A stretch of 64,000 nucleotides of DNA from assembly GCF_020144925.1 (NCBI RefSeq), contig NZ_NSLC01000005.1:248001-312000 (forward strand), written 5' to 3'. Below the pieces are notes generated by a model that worked only from the letters and a program-made list of their open reading frames with translations, was not told the DNA's origin and did no database searches. Shown here piece by piece: positions 19,151 to 28,801 of this stretch; the stretch's first letter is position 1, and each line of letters begins with the position of its first letter. This stretch comes from Afifella sp. IM 167 (GTDB lineage: Bacteria > Pseudomonadota > Alphaproteobacteria > Rhizobiales > Afifellaceae). The position numbers were made by a program, and so were the translations under genes.

Positions 19151-20727
19151 GCGCCGAAAACCGCGCGATGAGGAGTGTGAAGATGATGGGCAACCCGCGC
19201 AGATGGGCAGCGCGTCTTGCAACGCTCGTCGCTCTCGCCATTCCGCTCACCGGCATGCTGGGCGCCTTCACGGCGACGCCCGCCCGCGCCGATGGCGATT
19301 TTCCCCGCAGCATCGACTTGGCGCGGGTGAGTAACGGTCAGGAGCGCACCATCCGCCTCGGCATCAACAAATCCGTGGTGGTGGAGCTTCCCCGCCCTGC
19401 CGGCGATGTCCTCGTCTCCAATCCGGAGATCGCTGACGCCGTCCTGCGCACCGCCACGCGCCTCTATCTGATCGGCGTCAAGGTGGGCCAGGCGAACGTG
19501 TTCCTGTTCGACGCCGCGGGTCGCCAGATCGCCAGCCTCGACCTCTATGTCGAGGTCGACCTGACGCCGCTCAACCGCCTCCTGCGCACGGCCATCCCCG
19601 ATGGCGAGGTGCGCGCGGAGGTGATCAACGGCTCGATCGTGCTTTCCGGCTACGTTCCCTCCTCGGCCGCCTCCCAGCGCGCCGAGCAGATCGCCACGAG
19701 CCTCTTGGAAAAGAGCGGCGGCGGCGCGGCCGCGGCGCTTGCCATGGTCGCCGGCGGCGGTGGCGGCGCAAGCAGCGGTGGTGGAGGCGGCAGCGACAGC
19801 TCCGTCATCAATCTTCTGAAGATCACCGGCCAGGAGCAGGTGAATCTGCGCGTCACCATCGCGGAGGTGAACCGCGAGGTGGTCAAGCAGCTCGGCATCA
19901 ACACCCAGGCGCTGCTGCAGAAGGGTAACATCGGCTTTGGCACCATCGCCGGCGCGGCGGTCTCCAGCGCGGCGAGCCTGTCGCCGTTCAGCTTCCCGAT
20001 CAATACCAACAAGACCGCCGCCGAAGGCGGCGTCGCCTGGAACAACAACGGCAACCAGCTTTCCGCCTCGATCAAGGCCCTGGAAGAGGCCAACATGCTG
20101 CGCAACCTCGCCGAGCCGAACCTGACGGCCGTTTCCGGCGAGACCGCCAACTTCCTGGTCGGCGGCGAGTTCCCGGTGCCGGTCTCGGTCGACAACAACG
20201 GCGACGTTTCGATCTCCTTCAAGCCCTTTGGCGTCAATCTCGCCTTCACCCCCGTCGTCCTCGACGGTGGCCGCATCAGCCTCAAGGTGCGGACCGAGGT
20301 GAGCGACCTTGCCACGGAAGGTGCCTTCACCACGGCGGCGGGCATTACCATCCCCGGCATCACCGTGCGGCGCGCGGAGACGACGGTCGAGATTCCCTCC
20401 GGCGGCTCTTTCTCCATCGCCGGTCTCGTCCAGGACGAGACGCGGCGTTCCGTCGGCGGCCTGCCGGGACTTCAGCATCTGCCGATCCTCGGCGCGCTGT
20501 TCTCCTCCAAGGACTTCCTGCGCAAGGAGACCGAGCTCGTCATCATCATCACGCCCTACATCGTGAAGCCCACTTCGCCTTCTGCTCTCGCCCGGCCCGA
20601 CGACAATCTCGTCATGGCCAACGATGCGGAAGCCTATTTCCTCGGCTCGCTCATCAAGCGCTACGGCGCGCAGGGTGACCGGCCCAAGGGCGTCTATTCC
20701 GGTCAGGTCGGATTTTCCTTCGATTGA
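19147..20727 (+). CDS. cpaC: type II/IV secretion secretin CpaC/RcpA
   Basis: 526 residues. A signal peptide (ending TPARA near residue 48), the pilus N domain (INKSVVVELPRPAGDVLVSNPEIADAV), a BON domain (LRTAIPDGEVRAEVINGSIVLSGYV), a Gly/Ser-rich low-complexity linker near 200-220, then the secretin core with EEANMLRNLAEPNLTAVSGE, VGGEFPVPV, and the C-terminal LPGLQHLPILGALF and ELVIIITPYIV motifs. It forms the outer membrane ring through which the Flp pilus passes. Several Met codons near the start leave the exact N terminus open. Confidence 0.96.
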   Translation: MSAENRAMRSVKMMGNPRRWAARLATLVALAIPLTGMLGAFTATPARADGDFPRSIDLARVSNGQERTIRLGINKSVVVELPRPAGDVLVSNPEIADAVLRTATRLYLIGVKVGQANVFLFDAAGRQIASLDLYVEVDLTPLNRLLRTAIPDGEVRAEVINGSIVLSGYVPSSAASQRAEQIATSLLEKSGGGAAAALAMVAGGGGGASSGGGGGSDSSVINLLKITGQEQVNLRVTIAEVNREVVKQLGINTQALLQKGNIGFGTIAGAAVSSAASLSPFSFPINTNKTAAEGGVAWNNNGNQLSASIKALEEANMLRNLAEPNLTAVSGETANFLVGGEFPVPVSVDNNGDVSISFKPFGVNLAFTPVVLDGGRISLKVRTEVSDLATEGAFTTAAGITIPGITVRRAETTVEIPSGGSFSIAGLVQDETRRSVGGLPGLQHLPILGALFSSKDFLRKETELVIIITPYIVKPTSPSALARPDDNLVMANDAEAYFLGSLIKRYGAQGDRPKGVYSGQVGFSFD

Positions 20728-20746
20728 TCGGGTTGGGGAGAGACAC

Positions 20747-21454
20747 ATGCTGCAGTCCGAAAACCGTCTGAAGCGCGCCCCGGCAGGGGCCGCCCTCGGG
20801 CTGGCGCTCGCCGCCTCGCTCCTGGCCGGTTGTCAGTCACGAAACATTAACGCTGCCGATCTCGAACGCCACGATTACCGTCTGCGCCACCCTATTATGG
20901 TGTCGGAGGAGCCCGAGACGCTCGATATCCCGATCGGCATGCGCGGCGGCCATCTGTCCGCCGAGCTCAAGGACGCGATCTACGATTATGCCCTCGGCTA
21001 TCGGGACGACGGGATCGGAGCGGTCACCGTTCAGGTGCCGAGCGGCTCCGGCAACGACATCGCGGCGGCCGCCGCCTCGCGGGCGATCCGGGCTGCCGTG
21101 ATCGAAGCGGGGGTGGAGCCCGGCCTGGTGCGCGTTGCCGCCTATCCCAGCATGCCGGAAAGGGTGGCGCCGGTGCGCCTCTCCTATCTCAAGGTGAAGG
21201 CCGTGACGCCCGATTGCGGCGCCTGGCCGAAGGATGTGACCGCGACGATGGACAACCGCAACTACTACAACTTCGGTTGCGCTTCGCAGCAGAACCTGGC
21301 GGCGATGGTGGCAAATCCGGCCGATCTCGTCCGGCCGCGGCCGATGTCCCCGGCCTCCGGTGCGCGGCGCGCCAAGGTGCTGGACGACTACGCCAAGGGC
21401 GCCGATCCGAAGTCGCAGACGGAGCTGATCGACAGCACCGTGGGGGGGTCTTGA
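20747..21454 (+). CDS. cpaD: pilus assembly lipoprotein CpaD
   Basis: 235 residues. The signal peptide ends with a lipobox (LLAGC), so it is a lipoprotein of the outer membrane. The CpaD domain is recognisable by YRLRHPIMVSEEPETLDIPI, GSGNDIAAAAASRAIRAAV and DCGAWPKDV...NFGCASQQNLAAMVANPADL. It supports the CpaC secretin. ATG 20747 lies 19 bases after cpaC with GGGGAGAG upstream, and it ends 4 bases before cpaE. Confidence 0.94.
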   Translation: MLQSENRLKRAPAGAALGLALAASLLAGCQSRNINAADLERHDYRLRHPIMVSEEPETLDIPIGMRGGHLSAELKDAIYDYALGYRDDGIGAVTVQVPSGSGNDIAAAAASRAIRAAVIEAGVEPGLVRVAAYPSMPERVAPVRLSYLKVKAVTPDCGAWPKDVTATMDNRNYYNFGCASQQNLAAMVANPADLVRPRPMSPASGARRAKVLDDYAKGADPKSQTELIDSTVGGS

Positions 21455-21458
21455 TCTG

Positions 21459-22778
21459 ATGGGCGCGCTTGATTTTGACGATCCGTTTGCCGACGACCGG
21501 CCGGAGATGCCCAGCCAGTTCGCGCCGGTCGCCCGGCCGGTGCCGCGCATTACCGTCCAGGCCTTCTGCGATACGCCGGATGTGGCCGGCACGCTCGACA
21601 TGGCCGCTTCCGACCGGCGCATGGCGCGGGCCCACACCAAGGTGCACACGGGCGGCATCACCGCTGCGGCCGAGTTCTACCGCTCGGCGCCGACACCGAA
21701 CCTCATCGTCGTGGAAAGCCGCCTTTCGCGTGAGGAGCTGCTCGCCCATCTCGACGATCTCGCCGAGGTCTGCGATGCCGGCACCAAGGTCCTCGTCATC
21801 GGCCATTCCAACGACGTCGTCACCTACCGCGAGCTCCTCAAGCGGGGCGTCAGCGAATACCTGATCGCCCCTGTTGACGTCATGACTGTCATCGCCGCCA
21901 TTGCCGACATCTACCGCGAGGACGGCGAATCCAAGCTCGGCCACGTCTTTGCCTTCGTCGGCGCTAAGGGCGGCGTCGGTTCCTCCACCATCGCCCACAA
22001 CGTCGCCTGGACGATGGCGCGAGCCTTCGGCTCCGACGTGCTGCTCGCCGATCTGGATCTTGCCTTCGGCACGGTCGCGCTCGATTTCAACCAGGATCCG
22101 CCGCAGGGCATGGCGGACGCCGTCTTCGGTTCCGACCGCCTCGACGAGGTCCTGCTCGACCGGCTCCTGACCAAGTGCGAGGAGCATCTGAGCATCCTCG
22201 CGGCCCCGGCAACGCTCGACAAGACGTATGACTTCGAGGAGGATTCCTTCGACCACGTCCTCGATATCGTCCAGTCGAACGTGCCGACCGTCGTCCTCGA
22301 CTTGCCGCATATGTGGACGTCCTGGACCCGCAAGCTGCTGCTCGCCGCCGACGATGTCATCGTCACCGCGACGCCGGATCTGGCGAATCTGCGCAACGCC
22401 AAGAACCTCGTCGATCTTCTCAAGCAGGCGCGCCCCAACGACACGCCGCCCAAGCTCATCCTCAACAAGGTCGGCGTGCCGCGCCAGCCGGAGATCAAGG
22501 TCGACGATTTCGGAGCCGCCCTGCAGCTCGCCCCGACCGCCGCCATTCCGTTCGATCCGCTGCTCTTCGGCACGGCGGCCAATAACGGCCAGATGATCGC
22601 CGAGGCCTCGGCCAAGTCGTCGATCAACGACACCTTCGCCGAGATCGCCCAGATCATCACCGGCCGCATGGAGCTGAAGCACGGGCGCAAGAGCGGGCTC
22701 AGCCTCGCGCCCCTGTTTGAAAAGCTCTCCGTCATGCAGAAGTCCGGCAAGAAGTCCAAGTCCAACAAGGCCGCCTGA
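21459..22778 (+). CDS. cpaE: pilus localisation/assembly ATPase CpaE/TadZ
   Basis: 439 residues: a receiver-like N-terminal domain (about 40-150, LIVVESRLSREELLAHL) without a full phosphorylation set, then a MinD/ParA-type ATPase with the deviant Walker A FVGAKGGVGSSTIAHN, LLADLDLAFG and VVLDLPHMW. CpaE/TadZ places the pilus machine at the cell pole. It is closely spaced with cpaD and cpaF, consistent with one operon. Confidence 0.95.
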   Translation: MGALDFDDPFADDRPEMPSQFAPVARPVPRITVQAFCDTPDVAGTLDMAASDRRMARAHTKVHTGGITAAAEFYRSAPTPNLIVVESRLSREELLAHLDDLAEVCDAGTKVLVIGHSNDVVTYRELLKRGVSEYLIAPVDVMTVIAAIADIYREDGESKLGHVFAFVGAKGGVGSSTIAHNVAWTMARAFGSDVLLADLDLAFGTVALDFNQDPPQGMADAVFGSDRLDEVLLDRLLTKCEEHLSILAAPATLDKTYDFEEDSFDHVLDIVQSNVPTVVLDLPHMWTSWTRKLLLAADDVIVTATPDLANLRNAKNLVDLLKQARPNDTPPKLILNKVGVPRQPEIKVDDFGAALQLAPTAAIPFDPLLFGTAANNGQMIAEASAKSSINDTFAEIAQIITGRMELKHGRKSGLSLAPLFEKLSVMQKSGKKSKSNKAA

Positions 22779-22791
22779 GCGGAGTTCCTGA

Positions 22792-24303
22792 ATGTTCGGC
22801 AAGCGTGCACTCAACGACCTGGAAGACAAGCCGAAGCCGAAGCTGCCCGAGCCGGCGAAGGCGCCGGCGGCGCCGGTTTCCGCCCAGCCGCCGCAGCCGC
22901 AGCGCGTCCCGGAGCAGAAGCCGGCGGGTGCCCGCCCGTCCGCGGCCGCGCCTGCCGATCGTCAGGCTGCCGCCCCGCCGCCCGTGCGTCCGGCCGGCCG
23001 CGCCCGCAAGTCGGAGGAATATTACCGCGTCAAGACGCAGATCTTCGGCGCCCTGATCGACACGATCGACCTCTCCCAACTCGCCAAGATGGATGTCGAG
23101 CAGGCGCGCGAGGAGATCCGCGATATCGTCAACGACATCATCCAGGTGAAGAACCTGGTGATGTCGATCTCCGAGCAGGAAGAACTGCTGGAGGACATCT
23201 GCAACGACGTTCTCGGCTACGGCCCGCTGGAGCCCCTGCTCGCCCGCGACGACATCGCCGACATCATGGTCAACGGGGCCGACCAGGTCTTCATCGAAGT
23301 GAAGGGCAAGGTCGAGGAGACGGATATCCGCTTCCGCGACAACGGCCAGCTCCTCAATATCTGCCAGCGCATCGTCAGCCAGGTCGGCCGCCGCGTCGAT
23401 GAATCGAGCCCGATCTGCGACGCGCGCCTTCCCGATGGCAGCCGCGTCAACGTCATCGCCCCGCCGCTGTCGATCGACGGCCCGACCCTTACCATCCGCA
23501 AGTTCAAGAAGGACAAGCTGACCCTCGATCAGCTTGTCCAGTTCGGCACCATCACCCCGGAAGGCGCGACCATCCTGCAGATCGTCGGCCGCGTGCGCTG
23601 CAACGTCCTCGTGTCGGGCGGCACCGGCTCGGGCAAGACGACGCTCCTCAACTGCCTGACGCGCTACATCGATCATGACGAGCGCATCGTCACCTGCGAG
23701 GACGCCGCCGAGCTCCAGCTGCAGCAGCCGCATGTGGTGCGTCTTGAAACGCGCCCACCGAACCTGGAAGGCGAGGGCGAGGTCACCATGCGCGACTTGG
23801 TCAAGAACTGCCTGCGCATGCGCCCCGAGCGGATCATCGTCGGCGAGGTGCGCGGACCGGAGGCGTTCGATCTTCTGCAGGCGATGAACACCGGCCATGA
23901 CGGCTCCATGGGCACGCTCCATGCCAACTCGCCGCGCGAGGCGATGAGCCGTATCGAATCCATGATCACCATGGGCGGCTATGCGCTGCCATCGAAGACC
24001 ATCCGCGAGATGATCGTCTCCTCCATCGACGTCATCGTCCAGGCCGCGCGCCTGCGCGACGGTTCGCGCCGCATCACCCATGTGACCGAGGTCCTGGGCA
24101 TGGAAGGCGACGTCATCATCACCCAGGATCTCTTCGTCTACGATCTCATCGGCGAGGATCAGCATGGCCGCCTGATCGGCCGCCACCGCTCCACCGGCAT
24201 CGGCCGTCCGGCCTTCTGGGATCGCGCCCGCTACTATGGCGAGGAGCAGCGGCTCGCAGCCGCGCTCGATGCCGCCGAATACGACGAGCCGCACCGCTCA
24301 TGA
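22792..24303 (+). CDS. cpaF: Tad pilus secretion ATPase CpaF/TadA
   Basis: 503 residues. A Pro/Ala/Lys-rich disordered N-terminal 70 residues precede the type II/IV secretion ATPase core: [15 protein letters not shown], Walker [12 protein letters not shown], the Asp box ([21 protein letters not shown]), Walker [36 protein letters not shown] with the His box. It powers pilin extrusion in the cytoplasm. Start ATG 22792 is 13 bases after cpaE. Confidence 0.97.
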   Translation: MFGKRALNDLEDKPKPKLPEPAKAPAAPVSAQPPQPQRVPEQKPAGARPSAAAPADRQAAAPPPVRPAGRARKSEEYYRVKTQIFGALIDTIDLSQLAKMDVEQAREEIRDIVNDIIQVKNLVMSISEQEELLEDICNDVLGYGPLEPLLARDDIADIMVNGADQVFIEVKGKVEETDIRFRDNGQLLNICQRIVSQVGRRVDESSPICDARLPDGSRVNVIAPPLSIDGPTLTIRKFKKDKLTLDQLVQFGTITPEGATILQIVGRVRCNVLVSGGTGSGKTTLLNCLTRYIDHDERIVTCEDAAELQLQQPHVVRLETRPPNLEGEGEVTMRDLVKNCLRMRPERIIVGEVRGPEAFDLLQAMNTGHDGSMGTLHANSPREAMSRIESMITMGGYALPSKTIREMIVSSIDVIVQAARLRDGSRRITHVTEVLGMEGDVIITQDLFVYDLIGEDQHGRLIGRHRSTGIGRPAFWDRARYYGEEQRLAAALDAAEYDEPHRS

Positions 24304-24358
24304 CCGGCAACGCTGACATCAGCTTCGGCCGGCGCCGCGCGCGAGGCGGGAGGCAAAG

Positions 24359-25366
24359 GTGAATCTCAGTCCGCAGATGATCCAGTTCGCCCTTTTCGGG
24401 CTGGTGGCCTTCTCCATCGGCGGGATCCTCTATGCGCTCTTTTATGCGCGGCTTTCCGGCGGCTCGCGCAGCCAGAAGCGCGTCGACGTCGTCGCCGCCG
24501 GCGCCGCCAGTCCGGCGCACGACCGCCGGCCGGGCGAGGACGGGCGCCGCCGCCGCTCCGTCGAGGACACGCTGCGGGAGATCGAGGAGCAGCAGAAGGC
24601 GAAGGGCAAGCGCGGCTCCAAGCCCACCTTGATCATGCGCATGCGCCAGGCCGGCCTGAAATGGTCGGTGCGCACCTTCGCGATCGTGTGCGTGCTGTCG
24701 GTGCTGGTGATGATCCCGGCGATCGCCTTCCTGACCGGCCTGCCCCTCTTGCCGTCGATCGGCTTCGGTCTCGGCCTCGGCATCTTCCTGCCCTATGGCT
24801 ATGTGGGATTCCTGCGCAAGCGCCGCTTCAAGCAGTTCACCAACGAGTTTCCGAACGCGCTCGATGTCATCACGCGCGGCGTCAAGGCGGGCCTGCCGCT
24901 CGTCGATTGCCTGAAGATCATCGCCTCGGAAGCCTCCCCGCCGGTCTCCACGGAGTTCCGCGAGGTGGTGGAGGACCAGACGCTCGGCCTGCCGCTCGAC
25001 GAGGCGATCTCCAAGCTGCCGGAGCGCATCCCGCTGCCGGAGGCCAATTTCTTCGCCATCGTCATCACCATCCAGTCGCGCTCCGGCGGCTCGCTCTCGG
25101 AGGCGCTCTCCAACCTCTCCAAGGTGCTGCGCGACAGGAAGAAGATGGACGCCAAGATCCGGGCCATGAGCCAGGAGGCGAAATCCTCGGCCGCCATCAT
25201 CGGCTCGCTGCCGATCATCGTGGCGCTGCTCGTCTATTTCACCAGCCCCGACTACATCCTGCTGCTCTTCAACACGACCATCGGCCAGATCGTGCTCTGC
25301 ATCTCTGCCATGTGGATGGGGATGGGGATTCTCGTGATGCGCAAGATGATCAACTTCGATTTCTGA
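24359..25366 (+). CDS. tadB: Tad inner membrane platform protein TadB
   Basis: 335 residues starting at GTG 24359 (GGGAGG upstream). An N-terminal membrane helix, a charged cytoplasmic stretch, and a T2SSF domain with FPNALDVITRGVKAGLPLVDCL, EAISKLPERIPLPEANFFAIVI and SGGSLSEALSNLSKVLRDRKKM, then further helices. With TadC it forms the inner membrane platform contacting CpaF. Three bases separate it from tadC. Confidence 0.94.
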   Translation: MNLSPQMIQFALFGLVAFSIGGILYALFYARLSGGSRSQKRVDVVAAGAASPAHDRRPGEDGRRRRSVEDTLREIEEQQKAKGKRGSKPTLIMRMRQAGLKWSVRTFAIVCVLSVLVMIPAIAFLTGLPLLPSIGFGLGLGIFLPYGYVGFLRKRRFKQFTNEFPNALDVITRGVKAGLPLVDCLKIIASEASPPVSTEFREVVEDQTLGLPLDEAISKLPERIPLPEANFFAIVITIQSRSGGSLSEALSNLSKVLRDRKKMDAKIRAMSQEAKSSAAIIGSLPIIVALLVYFTSPDYILLLFNTTIGQIVLCISAMWMGMGILVMRKMINFDF

Positions 25367-25369
25367 CGG

Positions 25370-26341
25370 ATGCAGCTGATGGATTTCATCGACAATCCGG
25401 AACTGCTGATCGCCATCGCCTCGGCGCTGTCCGTCTTCGCTGCGATCGTGGTCGTTGCCTGGCCGTATCTCGCCGGCGACAACCTCAGCGCCCGCATGAA
25501 GCAGGTCTCCTCCGAGCGTGAGCGCATCCGCGCCCGCGAGCGCGCCAAGCTGGAAGCCGACAAGAAGCAGGCTTCGCTGCGCGTCGAGCCGAGCCGCTGG
25601 GCGAAGAACTTCGTCGATCGCTTCAATCTCGCCAAGCAGGCCGATGATGGCGAGATCGCCAACAAGCTGCGCATGGCGGGCCTGCGGGGCCAGAACCCGG
25701 TCTTCATCTTCCTCGTGGCGCGCCTGTTGATGCCGGGCGTCATGCTCGTCGTGACGGCGCTCTACATCTTCGTGCTGACGCCGCTCGATCAGCCGGCGAT
25801 GATCAAGATCCTGATCGTCGTCGTCGCCGCCTATGCCGGTTACTATCTGCCCGGCCTCTATGTGAAGAACCGCACCACCAAGCGGCAGACTGCGATCCGG
25901 CGCGCCTGGCCGGATGCGCTCGATCTCCTGCTCATCTGCGTGGAATCGGGCATGGGCATCGAATCGGCCTTCCGAAAGGTGTCGGAGGAGATCGGCCACC
26001 AGTCGGTCGAGCTCGCCGAGGAGCTCTCGCTCACCACGGCCGAGCTCTCCTATCTGCAGGACCGGCGCAAGGCCTACGAGAACCTCGGCAAGAGAACCGG
26101 CGTGGAAGGCGTGCGCTCCGTCGTCACCAGCCTCATTCAGGCGGAAAAATACGGCACCCCGCTCGGCCAGTCCCTGCGTGTTCTGGCGCAGGAAAACCGC
26201 GACATGCGCATGGCGGAAGCGGAAAAGAGGGCGGCCGCCCTGCCGCCGAAGCTCACCGTGCCGATGATCCTGTTCTTCCTGCCCGTGCTCTTTGCCGTCA
26301 TCATCACGCCGGCGGCGATCCAGGTGATGGAGATCCCGTAG
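25370..26341 (+). CDS. tadC: Tad inner membrane platform protein TadC
   Basis: 323 residues, paralogous to TadB with a T2SSF domain: RRAWPDALDLLLICVESGMGIESAF, EEIGHQSVELAEELSLTTAEL, VVTSLIQAEKYGTPLGQSLRVL, and membrane helices at both ends. It completes the inner membrane platform. An alternative ATG nine bases later is possible. It is the last plus-strand gene of the pilus operon. Confidence 0.94.
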   Translation: MQLMDFIDNPELLIAIASALSVFAAIVVVAWPYLAGDNLSARMKQVSSERERIRARERAKLEADKKQASLRVEPSRWAKNFVDRFNLAKQADDGEIANKLRMAGLRGQNPVFIFLVARLLMPGVMLVVTALYIFVLTPLDQPAMIKILIVVVAAYAGYYLPGLYVKNRTTKRQTAIRRAWPDALDLLLICVESGMGIESAFRKVSEEIGHQSVELAEELSLTTAELSYLQDRRKAYENLGKRTGVEGVRSVVTSLIQAEKYGTPLGQSLRVLAQENRDMRMAEAEKRAAALPPKLTVPMILFFLPVLFAVIITPAAIQVMEIP

Positions 26342-26375
26342 GCGGCTCGCCGCTCTCCCGTTTCAAGGAAAGCAA

Positions 26376-26400
26376 AACGGCCGCCCGATGGGCGGCCGTT
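26376..26400 (-). terminator. terminator between convergent tadC and tadD
   Basis: AACGGCCGCCC (26376-26386) and GGGCGGCCGTT (26390-26400) form a perfect 11-base stem with a 3-base loop. Read on the minus strand it is followed by TTTTGCTTT, so it best terminates tadD; on the plus strand only two T follow, yet it may also stop the tad operon. Confidence 0.8.
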
Positions 26401-26426
26401 CGCGTGTCGTTGCCAGAAGGGGCGGC

Positions 26427-27239
26427 TCAGCCTGCCTTCTTCAGCTCGCTCCAGGTGTCGCGCTGGCTCATCATCGCCTTGAGGTACGCCACATTCGCCT
26501 TCGCCTGCTCCGGCGAAAGGTCCCGCGTGGCGATCTCCTGCGCCTCCTGAAAGCGGCCCTGCAGGCCGACGACAAGGGCGAGGTTCTGCCGCACCTTGGC
26601 CGAAGCGGCCGGGTTCTGGGCGCCCTCGCGCAGCACCTTCTCCGCCTCGGCGAGATCGCCTGTCAGCGTGTAGGACATGCCGAGATTGTTGAGTATCTGC
26701 GGCTCTCCGGGCGCCAGCACCAGCGCCTGGCGGTAGACCGCGCGCGCATCCTCGTTTTCGCCCATCGAATCGAGGATGCCGCCTTCAGTGGCCAGCAGCC
26801 GCCAGTCCGGGTTGTCGCGGTGCTGGGCGCGTCGCACGGTGGCCAGCGCCTCCTCGAATTCGCCGTTGTCGGCGAGCGCCTTGCCGAAGGCGGCCAGCAC
26901 TTCCCGGTCCTTCGGATTGTAGATCAGCGACTTGCGCAAGACGGCCACGGCCTGCGACGTCTGGCCGGCCGCGCGCAGGGCGGTGGCGTAGTTGAGCGCG
27001 GCGACCTTGTTGCGCTCGTCCCGCGAATAGGCGGCGCCCCATTGCTGGACCGCCTGCAGCGCCTGCGGCCTGGAAAGATCGGAAGACCGCAGCGATCCGG
27101 ACGGGTTGATGGAGCCCGTATGGCGCGGCCCGTCGGACGAATCGGTCTGGCAGCCGGCGAGAAGGCTCGCCGCAAGCAGGCCGGCCATCACTCCGGAGGA
27201 CCGGCGGATCGTGGGTTTTGGCGTTCGCCTCGTCAGCAT
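26427..27239 (-). CDS. tadD: TPR lipoprotein TadD
   Basis: 270 residues from ATG 27239 (GTG 27260 would add seven). Signal peptide with lipobox LLAGC, then several tetratricopeptide repeats, for example KVAALNYATALRAAGQTSQAVAVLRKSL, REVLAAFGKALADNGEFEEALATVRRA and PQILNNLGMSYTLTGDLAEAEKVLREG. TadD is the pilotin-like partner of the Tad secretin. It is convergent with the main tad operon and has a CtrA-like site about 50 bases upstream. Confidence 0.92.
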   Translation of the reverse strand: MLTRRTPKPTIRRSSGVMAGLLAASLLAGCQTDSSDGPRHTGSINPSGSLRSSDLSRPQALQAVQQWGAAYSRDERNKVAALNYATALRAAGQTSQAVAVLRKSLIYNPKDREVLAAFGKALADNGEFEEALATVRRAQHRDNPDWRLLATEGGILDSMGENEDARAVYRQALVLAPGEPQILNNLGMSYTLTGDLAEAEKVLREGAQNPAASAKVRQNLALVVGLQGRFQEAQEIATRDLSPEQAKANVAYLKAMMSQRDTWSELKKAG

Positions 27240-27288
27240 GGGCCTGTCCCGTTCTGGCACGTTCGACCCAAGCCTTAGGCCTGACTGG

Positions 27289-27303
27289 CTAACGCTTCGT
27301 TAA
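27289..27303 (-). promoter_or_regulatory. CtrA-like binding site between tadD and the M17 peptidase gene
   Basis: Read on the minus strand TTAA-CGAAGCG-TTAG, one mismatch from TTAA-N7-TTAA. It lies 50 bases upstream of tadD and 90 bases upstream of the divergent peptidase gene. Predicted by eye. Confidence 0.45.
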
Positions 27304-27392
27304 CGCTAATTGAGGCGAGCGGGCGAAAGTCGGTAAAGCCGGGCGTTGCATTGGCGCGGCGCCGCGCCTACGGGAGGGCGAGGAGAGAGATT

Positions 27393-28784
27393 TTGAGCCC
27401 AGACAGCCTTCTGATTGCGGCGGCCGAGCTTGCCGATGGCGAAGCGGCCATTCCCGTCACCATGATCGCCGCCTCAGGCCTGGAGGCGGCCCTGGGCGCG
27501 CTTCCGGCTGTCCAGCGGCGCTTTCTGGAAACGAGCGGCTTTGCCGCCGGCGAGAGCGAGATCGCGCTGCTGCCGGGCGAGGACGGCGCGCTCGCACGTG
27601 TCGCCTTCGGCCTCGGCAAGGCGGCAAGGCCCTTCCTCGCCGGCCGCCTCGCCCAGCGCCTTCCCGCCGGCACCTACCGGCTGGAGGGCGATGTCGGCGA
27701 CGAGGCGCTTGCCGCGCTCGGCTTTGCCCTCGGCGGCTACCGCTTCACGCGCTACCTCCCCGACCGCGACAAGCCGCGGCCGCGGCTCGCCGTCTCGCCC
27801 TCTGTCGACCTGTCCGCCATCCGCGATCAGGCCGAGAGCATCGCTCTGGCCCGCGACCTCATCAACGTGCCGGCGAACGATCTCGGCACCGCCGAGCTTG
27901 CCGCCGCCGCCCGCCGTCTCGCCTCCGAGGAGGGCGCGAGTTTTTCCCTCGTGGAGGGCGAGGAACTGGAGGACAATTTTCCGCTGATCCACGCCGTCGG
28001 CATGGGCAGCGATCGGGCGCCCTGCCTTGTCGATATCGCCTACGGCGATGAGAGCGCCCCGAAGGTGACACTCGTCGGCAAGGGGATCGTCTTCGATACC
28101 GGCGGTCTCGACATCAAGCCGCCGAGCTCCATGCTGCTGATGAAGAAGGATATGGGCGGCGCCGCCAGCGTCCTCGGCCTTGCCCGGATGGTGATGCGCG
28201 CCGGGCTGAAGGTCCGCCTGCGCGTCCTCCTGCCGATCGCCGAAAATGCCATTTCCGGCCGCGCCTTCCGCCCCGGCGACGTTCTGCCGAGCCGCAAGGG
28301 CCTCAGCGTCGAGATCGGCAACACCGATGCGGAAGGCCGCCTCGTCCTTGCCGACGCCCTGGCGCTCGCCGAGGAGGAAAAGCCGGAGCTCATCGTCTCC
28401 ATGGCGACGCTGACGGGTGCCGCGCGGGTGGCGCTGGGCCCGGATCTTCCCGCCTTCTTCGCCACCGACGACGAGCTTGCCGCCGGTATGGAAGCGGCCG
28501 GGCGCGCCGTGCATGATCCGTTCTGGCGCCTGCCGCTCTGGCCGGATTACGACGAGCTTCTGTCCTCCGACATCGCCGATGTCAGCCACATTTCCTCCGG
28601 TCCCTATGCCGGCGCCATCACGGCGGCCCTTTTCCTGAAGCGCTTCGTCGCCGAAAGCGCCTACGCCCATTTCGATGTCTTCGGCTGGGCGCCGAAATCG
28701 CGCCCCATCGGCCCGAAGGGCGGCGAGGCGCAGGCGATCCGCGCGCTCTTCGCCTATCTTGAAAAGCGCTACGGGAAGGGCTGA
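27393..28784 (+). CDS. leucyl aminopeptidase family protein (M17)
   Basis: 463 residues from TTG 27393, chosen for the GGAGAGAGA ribosome site; a TTG at 27351 would add 14 residues without one. The N-terminal half is the variable macro-like domain. The catalytic domain has VTLVGKGIVFDTGGLDIK (metal and Lys ligands), MKKDMGGAASVLGLA and the M17 signature NTDAEGRLVLADAL. It is a two-metal cytoplasmic exopeptidase removing N-terminal residues from peptides. It heads a cluster with a MarR-like gene and an NlpC/P60 hydrolase gene. Confidence 0.93.
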   Translation: MSPDSLLIAAAELADGEAAIPVTMIAASGLEAALGALPAVQRRFLETSGFAAGESEIALLPGEDGALARVAFGLGKAARPFLAGRLAQRLPAGTYRLEGDVGDEALAALGFALGGYRFTRYLPDRDKPRPRLAVSPSVDLSAIRDQAESIALARDLINVPANDLGTAELAAAARRLASEEGASFSLVEGEELEDNFPLIHAVGMGSDRAPCLVDIAYGDESAPKVTLVGKGIVFDTGGLDIKPPSSMLLMKKDMGGAASVLGLARMVMRAGLKVRLRVLLPIAENAISGRAFRPGDVLPSRKGLSVEIGNTDAEGRLVLADALALAEEEKPELIVSMATLTGAARVALGPDLPAFFATDDELAAGMEAAGRAVHDPFWRLPLWPDYDELLSSDIADVSHISSGPYAGAITAALFLKRFVAESAYAHFDVFGWAPKSRPIGPKGGEAQAIRALFAYLEKRYGKG

Positions 28785-28801
28785 GCCCCGCTCGCCCGCC
28801 C

